A program made the translations under genes and the position numbers. DNA of 64,000 nt from JBDUDK01 sp040002995 (GTDB lineage: Bacteria; Actinomycetota; Acidimicrobiia; Acidimicrobiales; Ilumatobacteraceae). The notes below the pieces were generated by a model. The model searched no databases, was not told where the DNA came from, and saw only the letters and a list, made by a program, of their open reading frames with translations. Position 1 is the first letter of the stretch; each line of letters starts with the position of its first letter. Shown piece by piece: positions 53,124 through 62,495 of this stretch. Location of the stretch: positions 1-64,000 of the forward strand of contig JBDUDK010000081.1 of assembly GCA_040002995.1 (NCBI GenBank). Reading direction: 5' to 3'.

Positions 53124-54038
53124 TCACCCCAGCAGCGGGACGACCTCACGCGCCAGCCGGGAGACCTGGTTCTCGGCGTCGTCGAGCGCGGGGATCACGA
53201 CGATGCTGTCGGCACCCGCGTCATGCAGCGCGGAGATCGCCGCGGCGCATTCTCGTGGTGTGCCCACCACGGCGAGCTGGTCGAGGACGTCGTCGGGCAC
53301 GCTCGACGCGATGTCGCGCGCCGTCAGTCCGAGCGGGGCCAGCTGGGCGTCGAGGGATGATGTGGGAGTGAGCGCACGTCGGACCGTGGCCCGAGCCGTC
53401 TCGCGGTCGTCGTCAACATGGAACCAGGCATAGGTCGTGACCGATGCCCCGGAGTTGGCCATCAGGCGACGCGCGGCCTCGATGTAAGCCGGGCTCGAGT
53501 ACTCCGGCAGGAGCACACCATCGGCGACGGTGCCGGCGAGCGCGAGTGATCGCGGCCCTGTGACACCCGCCAGAACAGGTGGCGGATCGTGCGCGGGAAA
53601 CACGAGGCCCACATCGGCGAGGTGCACGTGGCGACCATCGACGTCGACTGACTCGCCTCGCAGCAGGCGGCGCACGACATCGATCGTCTCGCCGAGCGCG
53701 GCGAGTGGAGAGGGGGCGCGGGCGCCTATCTGGCTCATCCAGGTCTGGACGCCGTGCCCGATGCCGGCCACGAGGCGGGCCGGATGCAGGCGCGCCAACG
53801 CCGCGAACTCCATCGCCAGCACGGCCGGGTTGCGCACGACCGCAGGGGCCACGCCCAGCCCCACGGTGACCCGTTCAGTGACGGCGAGAGCCGTCGCGGT
53901 CGATGCGATCCCGCCGGCCCAGAAACAATCCTCGACGAGCCAGAGTTCGTCGAGTCCGAGACCGTCGACGAGACGCGCGAACGGGATCAGCCTCTCCGGC
54001 GGTAAGAGGCACCGGAACATTGCGCCGACGCGGATCAC
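53124..54038 (-). CDS. LLM class F420-dependent-like oxidoreductase
   Basis: The 304-residue protein is a short luciferase-like enzyme: RVGAMFRCLLPPER, GLDELWLVEDCFWAGG, VGLGVAPAVVRNPAVLAMEFAALARL and a GRHVHLADVGLVFPAHDPPPV-type end. Its short length and GLGV pattern resemble F420-dependent reductases. The GTG start overlaps the ligase stop (GTGA), so the enzyme is probably in the same pathway as the acyl-CoA ligase. Confidence 0.87.
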   Translation of the reverse strand: MIRVGAMFRCLLPPERLIPFARLVDGLGLDELWLVEDCFWAGGIASTATALAVTERVTVGLGVAPAVVRNPAVLAMEFAALARLHPARLVAGIGHGVQTWMSQIGARAPSPLAALGETIDVVRRLLRGESVDVDGRHVHLADVGLVFPAHDPPPVLAGVTGPRSLALAGTVADGVLLPEYSSPAYIEAARRLMANSGASVTTYAWFHVDDDRETARATVRRALTPTSSLDAQLAPLGLTARDIASSVPDDVLDQLAVVGTPRECAAAISALHDAGADSIVVIPALDDAENQVSRLAREVVPLLG

Positions 54039-55729
54039 GCGGTAGCGCCGCCCAGCAACTCATTGCGAAGGTCGCGCTTCAGCACCTTGCCGGTGGCCGT
54101 GCGGGGCAGCGGTTCGTCGCGGAACACGATCCGCGAGGGGACCTTGAACCGGGCGAGGCGACCGGCGACGAACTCCTGCAGTTCGGCCGCGCTCACCGCG
54201 CTTCCGGGCTTCAACTCCACCACGGCCGCAACCTCCTCACCGTAGACAGCGTGGGGGAGGCCGACGATCGCCACATCGGCGATGGCGGGGTGCTCGAACA
54301 GCACCGCTTCGACTTCGGCCGAGTACACGTTCTCGCCGCCGCGGATCACGACGTCCTTCAGCCGGTCGACGACATACAAGAAGCCGTCGTCGTCCCAGTG
54401 GCCGAGGTCGCCACTGTGGAACCACCCGTCGGTGAACGCGGCCGCGGTGGCCTCTGGCTTGTTCCAGTAGCCCTTGACGATGTTCGGGCCCCGGATCCAC
54501 AGTTCGCCCACCTCGCCCGGCGCGCAATCGTGGCCATGCTCCGCCACGATCCGGATGTCGGCACCGAGCACCGGCCGGCCGATGCTCTGCGGGTGATCGA
54601 AGTACTCGCCGCCGGCGTTGATCACGATCGCCGACGTCGTTTCCGTGAGCCCGTAGCCATTGGCCGGCGACACCCGCGACTCGAAACGATCCTGCATACG
54701 GCGGATGAGGTCGGGGGGCACGGGAGCGCCGCCCGACGCAATGCCGGCGAGGGCCTCGTTGTCGACGGTGTCGAGAAGCGGCGACTCGAGAACTTGGCGC
54801 AACAGCATCGGCACCAGCGATGTGCTCGTGATGCGCTCCTGGGCCATCAGCTCGATCGCCCGCGCGACATCCCACTTGTACATCAGCACGAGCTTCGAAC
54901 CGAATGCCGCGGCGACGTACATGCCGGTGAGCCCGCCGATGTGGAAGAACGGGAAGACCTGGAGCGAGGCGGGTTGGTTGGCCGGCGGCGCGACCGGCGC
55001 GCCGGCCATCTCGAGACCGAGGACGCCCATGAACATCGTGTTCATGATGTTCGTGCAGTGGTTGCGGTGCGTGGCCAGGGCGCCCTTGGGCGCGCCCGTT
55101 GTGCCCGAGGTGTAGAGGATCGTGGCGTAGTCCTCGGGCAGGATCTCGAGGTCGGGCATCGGTGCCGACGTGTCGAGCGTGTCGCGAAGCTCCTCCCACC
55201 GCTCGACACCCTCGGGGAGTTCGCCCTTGTAGCGGCTCACGATCGCGCCGCGCACACCGAGGTCGGCGAAACGGTCGCGGAGTCGGTCCCATCGCTCGCC
55301 GTCGACGACGATCACTTTGGCGCCGGAGTCGGCGATGCCGTACTCGAGTTCTGGGCCGGTCCACCACGCGTTCAGGGGCACGGCGACCGCGCCCAGGGCC
55401 ACCGTGGCCCAAAACGCCACGATCCACTCCGGGTAGTTGCGCGCGGAGATCGCCACCCGGTCGCTTTTGGCGATGTTGTACCGATCGCGAAGGTGTTGGG
55501 CCAGTCCACACACCAGCTTCAGGTGCTCGTCGAACGTGAGCCGCTCGTCGTCGTAGACGACGAACTCCTTCGAGCCGTGCATCCCGGTCAGGGCCAAGAC
55601 GTCGCGCATGGATCCCGGCGCGTTCTTGAACACTCGCCACGGCACGTCGTCGAGGACGAGGCCGCCCAACTCGAACATGGCTCCGGGCGCCGTAAGAACA
55701 GCCACCGCTTCGTCGCGCGTTTTGGACAA
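54035..55729 (-). CDS. Acyl-CoA synthetase (AMP-dependent ligase)
   Basis: The 564-residue ligase has the AMP-forming motifs YTSGTTGAPKG, YGLTETTSA, GWFHSGDLG and the C-terminal PRTATGKVLKRDL with the catalytic Lys. It activates a carboxylic acid to its CoA thioester. The TTG start at 55729 has a GGGAG site 7 nt upstream. It is coupled to the LLM gene. It is divergent from the secreted-domain gene across 234 nt. Confidence 0.93.
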   Translation of the reverse strand: MSKTRDEAVAVLTAPGAMFELGGLVLDDVPWRVFKNAPGSMRDVLALTGMHGSKEFVVYDDERLTFDEHLKLVCGLAQHLRDRYNIAKSDRVAISARNYPEWIVAFWATVALGAVAVPLNAWWTGPELEYGIADSGAKVIVVDGERWDRLRDRFADLGVRGAIVSRYKGELPEGVERWEELRDTLDTSAPMPDLEILPEDYATILYTSGTTGAPKGALATHRNHCTNIMNTMFMGVLGLEMAGAPVAPPANQPASLQVFPFFHIGGLTGMYVAAAFGSKLVLMYKWDVARAIELMAQERITSTSLVPMLLRQVLESPLLDTVDNEALAGIASGGAPVPPDLIRRMQDRFESRVSPANGYGLTETTSAIVINAGGEYFDHPQSIGRPVLGADIRIVAEHGHDCAPGEVGELWIRGPNIVKGYWNKPEATAAAFTDGWFHSGDLGHWDDDGFLYVVDRLKDVVIRGGENVYSAEVEAVLFEHPAIADVAIVGLPHAVYGEEVAAVVELKPGSAVSAAELQEFVAGRLARFKVPSRIVFRDEPLPRTATGKVLKRDLRNELLGGATA

Positions 55730-55963
55730 CGCCGCTCCCTTCAAATTCTTTGGCCCAGAACGTTTGAAGGCCCCTCTGAGCCGAACGGCTCGGACGGTAC
55801 CGCACGTATTCCGTCGTTCTTTTCTGCGCCGGAGGGCATTTGGGCCTGCACTGGGGAAGAATCGGGCGATGCGCGCGACCACCTGGCCGGCCCCGAGCCG
55901 TCCATACAACTCCCAGCTTCCGCACAGGAGTCCGCCAGGTCGCTCGTGTGTGCTGGGGCGCTC

Positions 55964-57256
55964 GTGAGTCCACAACGGCGTACAGCCCATGACCCAGGTC
56001 GACGCTCGGCCACCCGGTCGGAACGGCGGCGGGCGGCCCTGGAGCGGCGCCGCCAGCTTGCGCGGCGACTCGCGCACGGTGAGAGGCGGGCCCGGCGCCG
56101 TCGATTGATCATTCGCGCGTCGGCAGCCGGTCTCGTTCTGGTTGCGGTCGCCGTCACCGGCATCGTGCTCGTCGAACGGGACGGAGGGACGACCCACTAC
56201 AGCCTCACCGGTAAGAAGGTGGCCACGCCGGCGGGCACGTTCTCTATCTCTTTGACCCCGTCGGCCTATCAGGCGGTGTACCGCCTCGACTCCTATAACT
56301 CCACGGGCACAGTCACGACGACGACCCAGGAGTACACGATCAGCCGGCCCTTCAACGCGAAAATTGTCGCCAAGGTGGGAGCGCCGCCCGGAGGGGCCAC
56401 CAACTTTTCGATCATCGGCACTTTGGGTCTCTACTCGCAGACCTCGGCCGGCAGCGCGCCCACCATCTCCCGTGGAGCCCCGCAGACCTCGCTCGGTGAC
56501 TACCGGTTCGACGCCGCGCTCAATGACCTCATCGCCCAAGGGCTCTTTGTCGCCCGTGAACGCCGCCAGGTGCTGGGCCGCGACTGCCAGGTGTACCGCA
56601 CGGGACAGGCGCTCGAGACGTTCTCCGTGGCCGCCCCGGCCGCGGATTCCTACGCCGACGTCTGCATTGACTCGTCCGGCCTCGTCCTCGAGGAAATGAC
56701 CGTGCTGGCCAACAAGATCTCCGAACGACGCATCGTGACGAAAATCGACGACACCACGAAACCGGCCGACTCTGTGTTCGCCATCACCGGCGCCCCGCCG
56801 ACCCTCGCCGACGGCGGCCAGGAGCTCAACCCGATCTCAGCGATCTCCGCTCCCACGCCCGGCTACTGGCTGCTCGACGCCCCTCCTGCCGGCTACGAGT
56901 TGCAGGGTCGATACCTGATTCGGGTGCCCGCGGCCCCTGACACCTCGACCTCGACAACGACCACGACCGTGGCCGGCCAGGCGCCGCCGGTCAAAGAGAG
57001 CTATGTCGACGTCTACGTCAACGCCGACAAGGCGATCATCATCGAACAGGGCCCGACGGCCTCGGAGCCCACTACCCCTGCCAGCGGTGGGGCCGAGGCC
57101 GACGCCGGCGGCCTCGGCACGGCTCATGTCGCCGCCGGCGTCGTGGGCAACACCCTGGCGGCGACCCCTCAGGCCACGGTTCCGTGGTTTGTGCACGTCA
57201 CGGGAACGGTTCCGCTGGTCGAACTCGAGAAGGTCGCGAGCAGTCTGCACATCTAG
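55964..57256 (+). CDS. Membrane-anchored exported protein with LolA/RseB-like domain
   Basis: The 430-residue protein has an Arg-rich cytosolic start (residues 1-48), one membrane helix (about 49-70) and a large outer region. The YQAVYRLDSYNSTGTVTT strand and the later TPGYWLLDAPPAGYELQGRY are like the LolA/RseB lipoprotein-binding beta fold. A Thr/Ser linker precedes a second domain, and the end is a small beta domain. The start is GTG 55964. Function is unknown; it may sense envelope lipids. Confidence 0.65.
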   Translation: MSPQRRTAHDPGRRSATRSERRRAALERRRQLARRLAHGERRARRRRLIIRASAAGLVLVAVAVTGIVLVERDGGTTHYSLTGKKVATPAGTFSISLTPSAYQAVYRLDSYNSTGTVTTTTQEYTISRPFNAKIVAKVGAPPGGATNFSIIGTLGLYSQTSAGSAPTISRGAPQTSLGDYRFDAALNDLIAQGLFVARERRQVLGRDCQVYRTGQALETFSVAAPAADSYADVCIDSSGLVLEEMTVLANKISERRIVTKIDDTTKPADSVFAITGAPPTLADGGQELNPISAISAPTPGYWLLDAPPAGYELQGRYLIRVPAAPDTSTSTTTTTVAGQAPPVKESYVDVYVNADKAIIIEQGPTASEPTTPASGGAEADAGGLGTAHVAAGVVGNTLAATPQATVPWFVHVTGTVPLVELEKVASSLHI

Positions 57257-57361
57257 CGGACTTGACCGATTGCAAATGACGTTCGACGATTGGCCCGTGC
57301 ACCTTTCCTCGGACAACCCGACAATCCGCCCCACCTGCTCTTCGTCCCTTGGACGGTCGTG

Positions 57362-58636
57362 ATGGATTTCGACATTCCCAAGGACCTCGCCGACTACCTG
57401 GATGAGCTCGACGAGTTCATCCAGCGCGAGATTCGGCCGCTCGAGCAACAAGACGACAACATCCGGTTCTTCGACCACCGTCGGGAGGACTCTCGAACCG
57501 ACTGGGACCGCGGCGGCCTGCCGAACGCGGAGTGGGAGGCGCTCTTGGGCGAGGCGCGTCGACGCGCCGACGCCGCGGGCCACTACCGCTACCCGTTCCC
57601 CGCGAAGTACGGCGGCAAGGACGGAACCAACCTCGGGATGGCCGTGATCCGGGAGCACCTGGCGTCGAAGGGGCTCGGTTTGCATTGCGACTTGCAGAAC
57701 GAACACGCCATCGTGGGCAACAACGTCGGGTTGTTGCTCATGCTGAACTACGGAACCGACGTGCAGAAGGCCGAGTGGATCGACGATCTCGCCGAACATC
57801 GGCGCGGGTTCGCGTTCGGCATCACCGAACCCGAGCACGGGTCCGACGCAACCCACATGGAGACGCACGCGGAGCGCGACGGCGACGAGTGGGTGATCAA
57901 CGGTGAGAAGACGTGGAACACGGGCATTCATACCGCGCAGTACGACCTGATCTTCGCCCGCACCAGTGGCAAGGCTGGCGACGGGAGCGGGATCACGTCG
58001 TTTCTCGTCCCAACCTCGTCTCCTGGTTTCAAGGTCGAGGAGTACTTGTGGACGTTCAACATGCCTACCGACCACGCCCACATCTCGCTCACCAACGTTC
58101 GGGTCCACAATGACGCGATCTTCGGCGGTGAGGGCAAAGGGCTGCAGGTGGTGCAACACTTCTTCAACGAGAACCGGATCCGCCAGGCCGCGTCGAGCCT
58201 CGGCGCTGCCCAGTTCTGCATCAACGAGTCAATCGAGTATGCGAAGGTACGCAAGCCCTTCGGCAAGCCGTTGGCCACGAACCAGGCGATTCAGTTCCCT
58301 CTGGTCGAGCTGCAGACGCAGTGCGAGATGCTGCGGGCGCTGATCCACAAGACGGCTTGGGGAATGGACACGCATGGCGCCTTTTCGCAGTCTGAGCGCG
58401 TCTCGATGTGCAACTACTGGGCCAACCGCATGTGCTGCGACGCCGCCGACAGGGCGATGCAGGTGCACGGCGGCATGGGTTACTCGCGCCACAAGCCCTT
58501 CGAGCACATCTACCGTCACCACCGTCGGTACCGCATCACCGAGGGCGCCGAGGAGATCCAGATGCGAAGGGTGGCCGGCTACATGTTCGGATTCATGAAG
58601 CAGAACGCACCCAAGGGCGTCGACGCGACCTCATAG
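57362..58636 (+). CDS. Acyl-CoA dehydrogenase
   Basis: The 424-residue flavoprotein has an N-terminal helical domain, GITEPEHGSDATHMET (FAD/substrate contact), and the C-terminal RITEGAEEIQMRRVAGYMFG typical of the family. It oxidises an acyl-CoA at the alpha-beta bond. ATG 57362 or GTG 57359 is the start. Together with the ligase, SDR and enoyl-CoA hydratase it fits a beta-oxidation route. Its end overlaps the SnoaL-like gene by 6 nt. Confidence 0.93.
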   Translation: MDFDIPKDLADYLDELDEFIQREIRPLEQQDDNIRFFDHRREDSRTDWDRGGLPNAEWEALLGEARRRADAAGHYRYPFPAKYGGKDGTNLGMAVIREHLASKGLGLHCDLQNEHAIVGNNVGLLLMLNYGTDVQKAEWIDDLAEHRRGFAFGITEPEHGSDATHMETHAERDGDEWVINGEKTWNTGIHTAQYDLIFARTSGKAGDGSGITSFLVPTSSPGFKVEEYLWTFNMPTDHAHISLTNVRVHNDAIFGGEGKGLQVVQHFFNENRIRQAASSLGAAQFCINESIEYAKVRKPFGKPLATNQAIQFPLVELQTQCEMLRALIHKTAWGMDTHGAFSQSERVSMCNYWANRMCCDAADRAMQVHGGMGYSRHKPFEHIYRHHRRYRITEGAEEIQMRRVAGYMFGFMKQNAPKGVDATS

Positions 58637-59110
58637 GCGGCCTCGTCTCGCCGCGAGCCGCATGACGTGGCGGTTGCCGTCCTCGCGCAGAAGGCTCAAC
58701 TTCACCGCCGAGATCCGCCAGCCGTCGGCGGTGCGCACGCACTCGTCGGTATAGGTGCCATACATCGTGTAGCGGTCACCACCTTCCCGGGTGGTCACCC
58801 AATGTTCCGCGCGCATGTGGGCGACGATCGTCGCCCTGTCGCCGTCGATGAGGAAGCGATGCGTGCCGATGAAGTGCTGGGTGGCATCGAAGCCGGCGAA
58901 CAGGCGGCGCACGTACGCGAGATACGTGTCGATCGGAAGGCTTCGGGGCGGCGGCTCCGGTTCGTAGTCGCTCATGTCGATCACGACCTCGTCGGTGAAG
59001 ACCGAGCGCCACATGTCCCAGTCGCGGGTGTCGAGTCCGAACGCGTAGCGGTGGATCAGGTCTCGAAGATCGGATTCGTCGGCGAGTAGCTGCAACGCAT
59101 GTTCGTCCAC
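58631..59110 (-). CDS. SnoaL-like/NTF2-fold protein
   Basis: The 159-residue cone-shaped NTF2 fold protein has DLIHRYAFGLDTRDWDMWRSVF and HFIGTHRFLIDGDRATIVAHM, as in SnoaL_4 polyketide cyclase/isomerase-like families. Asp and His residues are in possible active-site places. The start is GTG 59110, divergent from the EthD gene. Its reaction is not predictable. Confidence 0.85.
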   Translation of the reverse strand: MDEHALQLLADESDLRDLIHRYAFGLDTRDWDMWRSVFTDEVVIDMSDYEPEPPPRSLPIDTYLAYVRRLFAGFDATQHFIGTHRFLIDGDRATIVAHMRAEHWVTTREGGDRYTMYGTYTDECVRTADGWRISAVKLSLLREDGNRHVMRLAARRGRL

Positions 59111-59127
59111 TGTGCAAACCTTGCCCC

Positions 59128-59724
59128 GTGATGAAGCGCCTGGATTTCTTCAAGCGCCGGCCTGACCTCGACCTTGCAGCGTTTCGCGCCCAAGTGCAAG
59201 AGACCTATGCCGGTAGCCCATGCGTGCTTCATTTCACGCACGACACGGGCTACCGAGCCCACGAGCCCAATTACGACTGTGTTCTCGAGATGCCCTCAGA
59301 CGACTCCGACGCAGCCCCACGAGCCGATCAGCGCGGCTTCAGCGATCCGTCGACATTCGGCTCGGTCCTCGCCCACGAGGTGGTGATCGTCGACGGCGGT
59401 CCGCCGGCCGGTTCGTTCACCATGTTCGCCTTCCTCAACCGACTTCCGGGCACGGAGCCGGCCGCGTTCCACGCGTACTGGCGCGACCACCACGGCCCGA
59501 TAGCGGCCCGCGTCCCGGGCCTGCGCCGCTACGTCCAGAACCAGGTGATCTCTGCCTCCGGCAAGGCGCCGGCCTTTGACGGCATCGCGCAGACCTGGTT
59601 CGACGACCTCGATGCCCTGCGCATGTCGGCCAAGTCTGAGGAACTAGAGCGCACCCGGGCCGACGAGCCGAACTTCATGATCTCCGGGCGGCTGCCGTTC
59701 GTCGTGTGCGCACCTGCTTCTTGA
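59128..59724 (+). CDS. EthD domain protein
   Basis: The 198-residue protein has two ferredoxin-like halves. The second contains AFHAYWRDHHGPIAARVPGL, the EthD/dimeric alpha-beta barrel motif found with monooxygenase and ether-degrading systems. The start is GTG 59128 or ATG 59131. It precedes the SDR gene and is probably part of the same catabolic unit; a binding or small-enzyme role is inferred. Confidence 0.88.
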   Translation: MMKRLDFFKRRPDLDLAAFRAQVQETYAGSPCVLHFTHDTGYRAHEPNYDCVLEMPSDDSDAAPRADQRGFSDPSTFGSVLAHEVVIVDGGPPAGSFTMFAFLNRLPGTEPAAFHAYWRDHHGPIAARVPGLRRYVQNQVISASGKAPAFDGIAQTWFDDLDALRMSAKSEELERTRADEPNFMISGRLPFVVCAPAS

Positions 59725-59785
59725 CCGCTCTCGCCGGCCCTCCCTACGCTCGCTAACAAGTGTTTGTTTGGTCGAGGGGGGCCCG

Positions 59786-60631
59786 ATGGAGCAGCTCGAA
59801 GGCCGGGTAGCCGTAGTCACCGGAGCGGCCGGCGGTATCGGGCTCGGGATGGTGCGGGCGTTTGCCGGGGCCGGCATGCGCGTTGTGATCGCCGACGTCC
59901 GCAAAGACGCCATCGATGCCGCGGTGGCCGAGATCACGGGTCAGGGACACGAGGCCATCGGCGTGCCCACCGACGTCTCAAAGCTCGCGGACGTCGAGGC
60001 GCTGGCCGCCGCCGCGCTCGACACGTTCGGGCACGTCCACGTGCTGTGCAACAACGCGGGCGTCGGCACCTTCTCGCCGATCTCGCGCACCTCGATCGAC
60101 GATTGGGAGTGGATGCTCGGTATCGATCTCTGGGGTCCGATCTATGGCGTCAAGACATTCCTGCCGCTCATCGAGCGTGAGGAGCAGGGCCACATCAACT
60201 CGACAGCATCGATCGCGGGGCTCGTCGCCGGGGGCGCGGCGGGGCCATACAACGTGGCCAAGCACGGCATCGTGGCGTTGATGACGACGCTCGAGCGGGA
60301 GTTGCGCGCGGCGAAGTCGTCGGTGCGGACGTCGGTGCTTTGCCCCGGCGCGGTGAACACCGGCATCGGCCGCAACAGCGTCGACAGCCGCCGCGCCCAC
60401 CAGGGGAAAGAGCCGGCGCGGTCGTCGGTGGAAGGCGACAAGCTGAGTAGCAAGGTCACCGCCGCGCTCGCCGGCGGCATGGATCCCGACGACGTCGGCC
60501 GTCTCGTCCTCGACGCCATCGTCACCGACACGTTCTGGGTGTTCACCGATGCGCGTCTCTTGCGTCATGTCCAAGAGCAGGTCGCCACGATGGTCGACGA
60601 CCGCGCGCTCAGCCGTCTCAGACTGTTCTGA
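59786..60631 (+). CDS. SDR family oxidoreductase
   Basis: The 281-residue classical SDR has TGAAGGIG (nucleotide motif), NNAGVG, the Ser in STASIAG and YNVAKHG (catalytic Tyr-Lys). ATG 59786 has a GAGGGGGG site. It is 20 nt upstream of the LLM gene and could oxidise a hydroxyacyl or alcohol intermediate of the pathway. Confidence 0.92.
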   Translation: MEQLEGRVAVVTGAAGGIGLGMVRAFAGAGMRVVIADVRKDAIDAAVAEITGQGHEAIGVPTDVSKLADVEALAAAALDTFGHVHVLCNNAGVGTFSPISRTSIDDWEWMLGIDLWGPIYGVKTFLPLIEREEQGHINSTASIAGLVAGGAAGPYNVAKHGIVALMTTLERELRAAKSSVRTSVLCPGAVNTGIGRNSVDSRRAHQGKEPARSSVEGDKLSSKVTAALAGGMDPDDVGRLVLDAIVTDTFWVFTDARLLRHVQEQVATMVDDRALSRLRLF

Positions 60632-60651
60632 TCACCCGAGGGGAGAACCAT

Positions 60652-61887
60652 ATGAAGTTCGGAGTGTTCTACGAGTTGCAGCTGCCTCGGCCATGGTCCG
60701 AGGAGAGCGAGCACACGCTCCTGAAGAACGCCCTCGACCAGATCGAGCTCGCCGACCGGTTGGGTTACGACTACGCGTGGGAGGTCGAGCACCACTTCCT
60801 CGAGGAGTACAGCCATAGCTCGGCGCCTGAGGTGTTCCTCGCCGCCGCGAGTCAAAGGACGCGCCAGATCCGGCTGGGACACGGCATCGTCCAGCTCACG
60901 ACGAACCATCCCGCTCGGGTGGCGGAACGAATAGCGACGCTCGACCTTCTGAGCGACGGGCGTGTCGAGTTCGGCATGGGGGAGGGCGCCTCCACCACCG
61001 AGCTGCACCCCTTCGATCGGGCCTTCCGCGACAAGCGAGTGGTGTGGGAGGACGCCGTCCGTTGCCTTATCCCGATGTTCACGAACGAGCGTTGGGAGTA
61101 TCACGGCGAATGGTTCGACTTCCCGATGCGCAATGTCGTGCCGAAGCCGTACCAGAAGCCGCACCCGCCCCTGTGGGTGGCGTGCAGCCAACTCGAGACG
61201 ATCGAGATGGCGGCCAAACGCGGCATGGGCGCGCTCGGCTTCCAGTTCGTGTCCGGCGATGCGGCGCGTGCTTGGGTGAACCACTACTACCGGACCTTCA
61301 CCCAGGAACTCGAGCTCCTCACTGAGTACAAGACCAACCCGAACATCGCGCTCGTGAGCGGCTTCATGTGCGCGCCCACCGACGAGGAGGCTCATGCCAA
61401 GGCGGAAGGGTGGACGTTCTTCCAGTTCTCGTTGCGCTACTACGCGCAGCAGGGGGCCGACGGCCTCAACGTCTTTGAAGAGCCGACGCCCGGCGGTTTG
61501 TGGAAGGAGTATCTGGCGTGGCGAGAGTCGCCGCAGGGGCAGAAGGCCCACCGGAACAAGGCCCTGATCGGATCGCCTGAATCGCTCCGCAACCGGCTAC
61601 GCAAGTGGGAGGAGACGCACGTCGATCAAATCATCCTGCTCAATCAGGCGGGCATGACCACCCATGACGACATCATGGACAGCCTCAAGCTTTTCGGCAG
61701 CGAGGTGATGCCGGAGTTCCAGGAGCGCGACTCAATCCATCAGGCGTGGAAGCAGGGCGTGCTGGCGAAGGAGATCGAGCTCGACGACATCGACATCACT
61801 CCGTACCTGATCAAGACCCTCGCCGCGCCCACGAAACCGCCCTCGTCTCCGTCGGCTCGACCCAAGCGGCCGGCGAGCGCGCGTTGA
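60652..61887 (+). CDS. LLM class monooxygenase
   Basis: The 411-residue protein has FGVFYELQLPRPW, AEELAD-like ELADRLGYDYAWEVEHHFLEE, LGHGIVQLTTNHPARVAERIATLDLLSDGR and a long C-terminal tail (about 390-411) rich in Pro/Ser/Lys. A conserved Glu-His-His motif is typical of this flavin-dependent group. It overlaps the TetR gene by 4 nt (TTGA), so the regulator probably controls this operon. Confidence 0.9.
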   Translation: MKFGVFYELQLPRPWSEESEHTLLKNALDQIELADRLGYDYAWEVEHHFLEEYSHSSAPEVFLAAASQRTRQIRLGHGIVQLTTNHPARVAERIATLDLLSDGRVEFGMGEGASTTELHPFDRAFRDKRVVWEDAVRCLIPMFTNERWEYHGEWFDFPMRNVVPKPYQKPHPPLWVACSQLETIEMAAKRGMGALGFQFVSGDAARAWVNHYYRTFTQELELLTEYKTNPNIALVSGFMCAPTDEEAHAKAEGWTFFQFSLRYYAQQGADGLNVFEEPTPGGLWKEYLAWRESPQGQKAHRNKALIGSPESLRNRLRKWEETHVDQIILLNQAGMTTHDDIMDSLKLFGSEVMPEFQERDSIHQAWKQGVLAKEIELDDIDITPYLIKTLAAPTKPPSSPSARPKRPASAR

Positions 61888-62495
61888 GGCGAGCGCCGCG
61901 GCAGCGCGAACCCGATCGCCCCGCGAGGAGCGTCATCATCGGTGCCGCCGCGGACTTGTTCGGCGAGAAGGGCTATCACGGCACGAGTGTGCGCGACATC
62001 TCCAGTGAGGTCGGCATCCTCGCCGGCAGCCTCTACAGCCATATCGAGAGCAAGCAGGAGTTGCTCGCCGAGATCCTGCGGCGTTACGCGGCCGAGGCCC
62101 ACGCCACCCTCGAGGTGCTCGAACACGCACCGCTATCGACGCGGGAAAAGCTTCGTGGCGTCTTCGCGGTCTACTTTCGCATGATCAGCAAGGCTCCGAG
62201 CCAGGCGCGCGTGGCCGTGCACGACTTCCGCTCGCTCGAGCCCCACGAGCTCGAGGCGACGCGGCAGCGACGCCGCGAAACCCAGGGCATCGTCGTTCGC
62301 ATCCTGATGCAGGGGATGGAAGCGGGTGAGATCCGGCGCGTCGACCCGAAGTTGGTCGCCACGGCCGTCTTCTCGATCACGAATTGGGCGGTCGAGTGGT
62401 ACGACCCCGCCGGGCCAATGAGCGCCGACCAGGTGGCCTCGTTCTTCGCCGACCTGCTGGTCGATGGTCTCGCCGAAGCAATGATGCGTCCATGA
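61884..62495 (+). CDS. TetR family transcriptional regulator
   Basis: The 203-residue protein has the TetR HTH in AADLFGEKGYHGTSVRDISSEVGILAGSLYSHI, followed by KQELL and a helical ligand-binding domain with a KstR/FadR-like look. TTG 61884 overlaps the LLM stop by 4 nt, and its own stop overlaps the MetE-like gene by 4 nt. Its ligand is probably an acyl-CoA or related intermediate of the neighbouring catabolic genes. Confidence 0.88.
   Translation: MRRAPRQREPDRPARSVIIGAAADLFGEKGYHGTSVRDISSEVGILAGSLYSHIESKQELLAEILRRYAAEAHATLEVLEHAPLSTREKLRGVFAVYFRMISKAPSQARVAVHDFRSLEPHELEATRQRRRETQGIVVRILMQGMEAGEIRRVDPKLVATAVFSITNWAVEWYDPAGPMSADQVASFFADLLVDGLAEAMMRP

Noticed and set aside
53903..57256. A 1117-codon open frame on the plus strand covering the ligase gene and the exported protein gene
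   Set aside because: The first two thirds are antisense to the acyl-CoA ligase, whose motifs are clear, and the translation there is Arg/Gly/Asp-rich with no domain. Only 55964-57256 looks coding.
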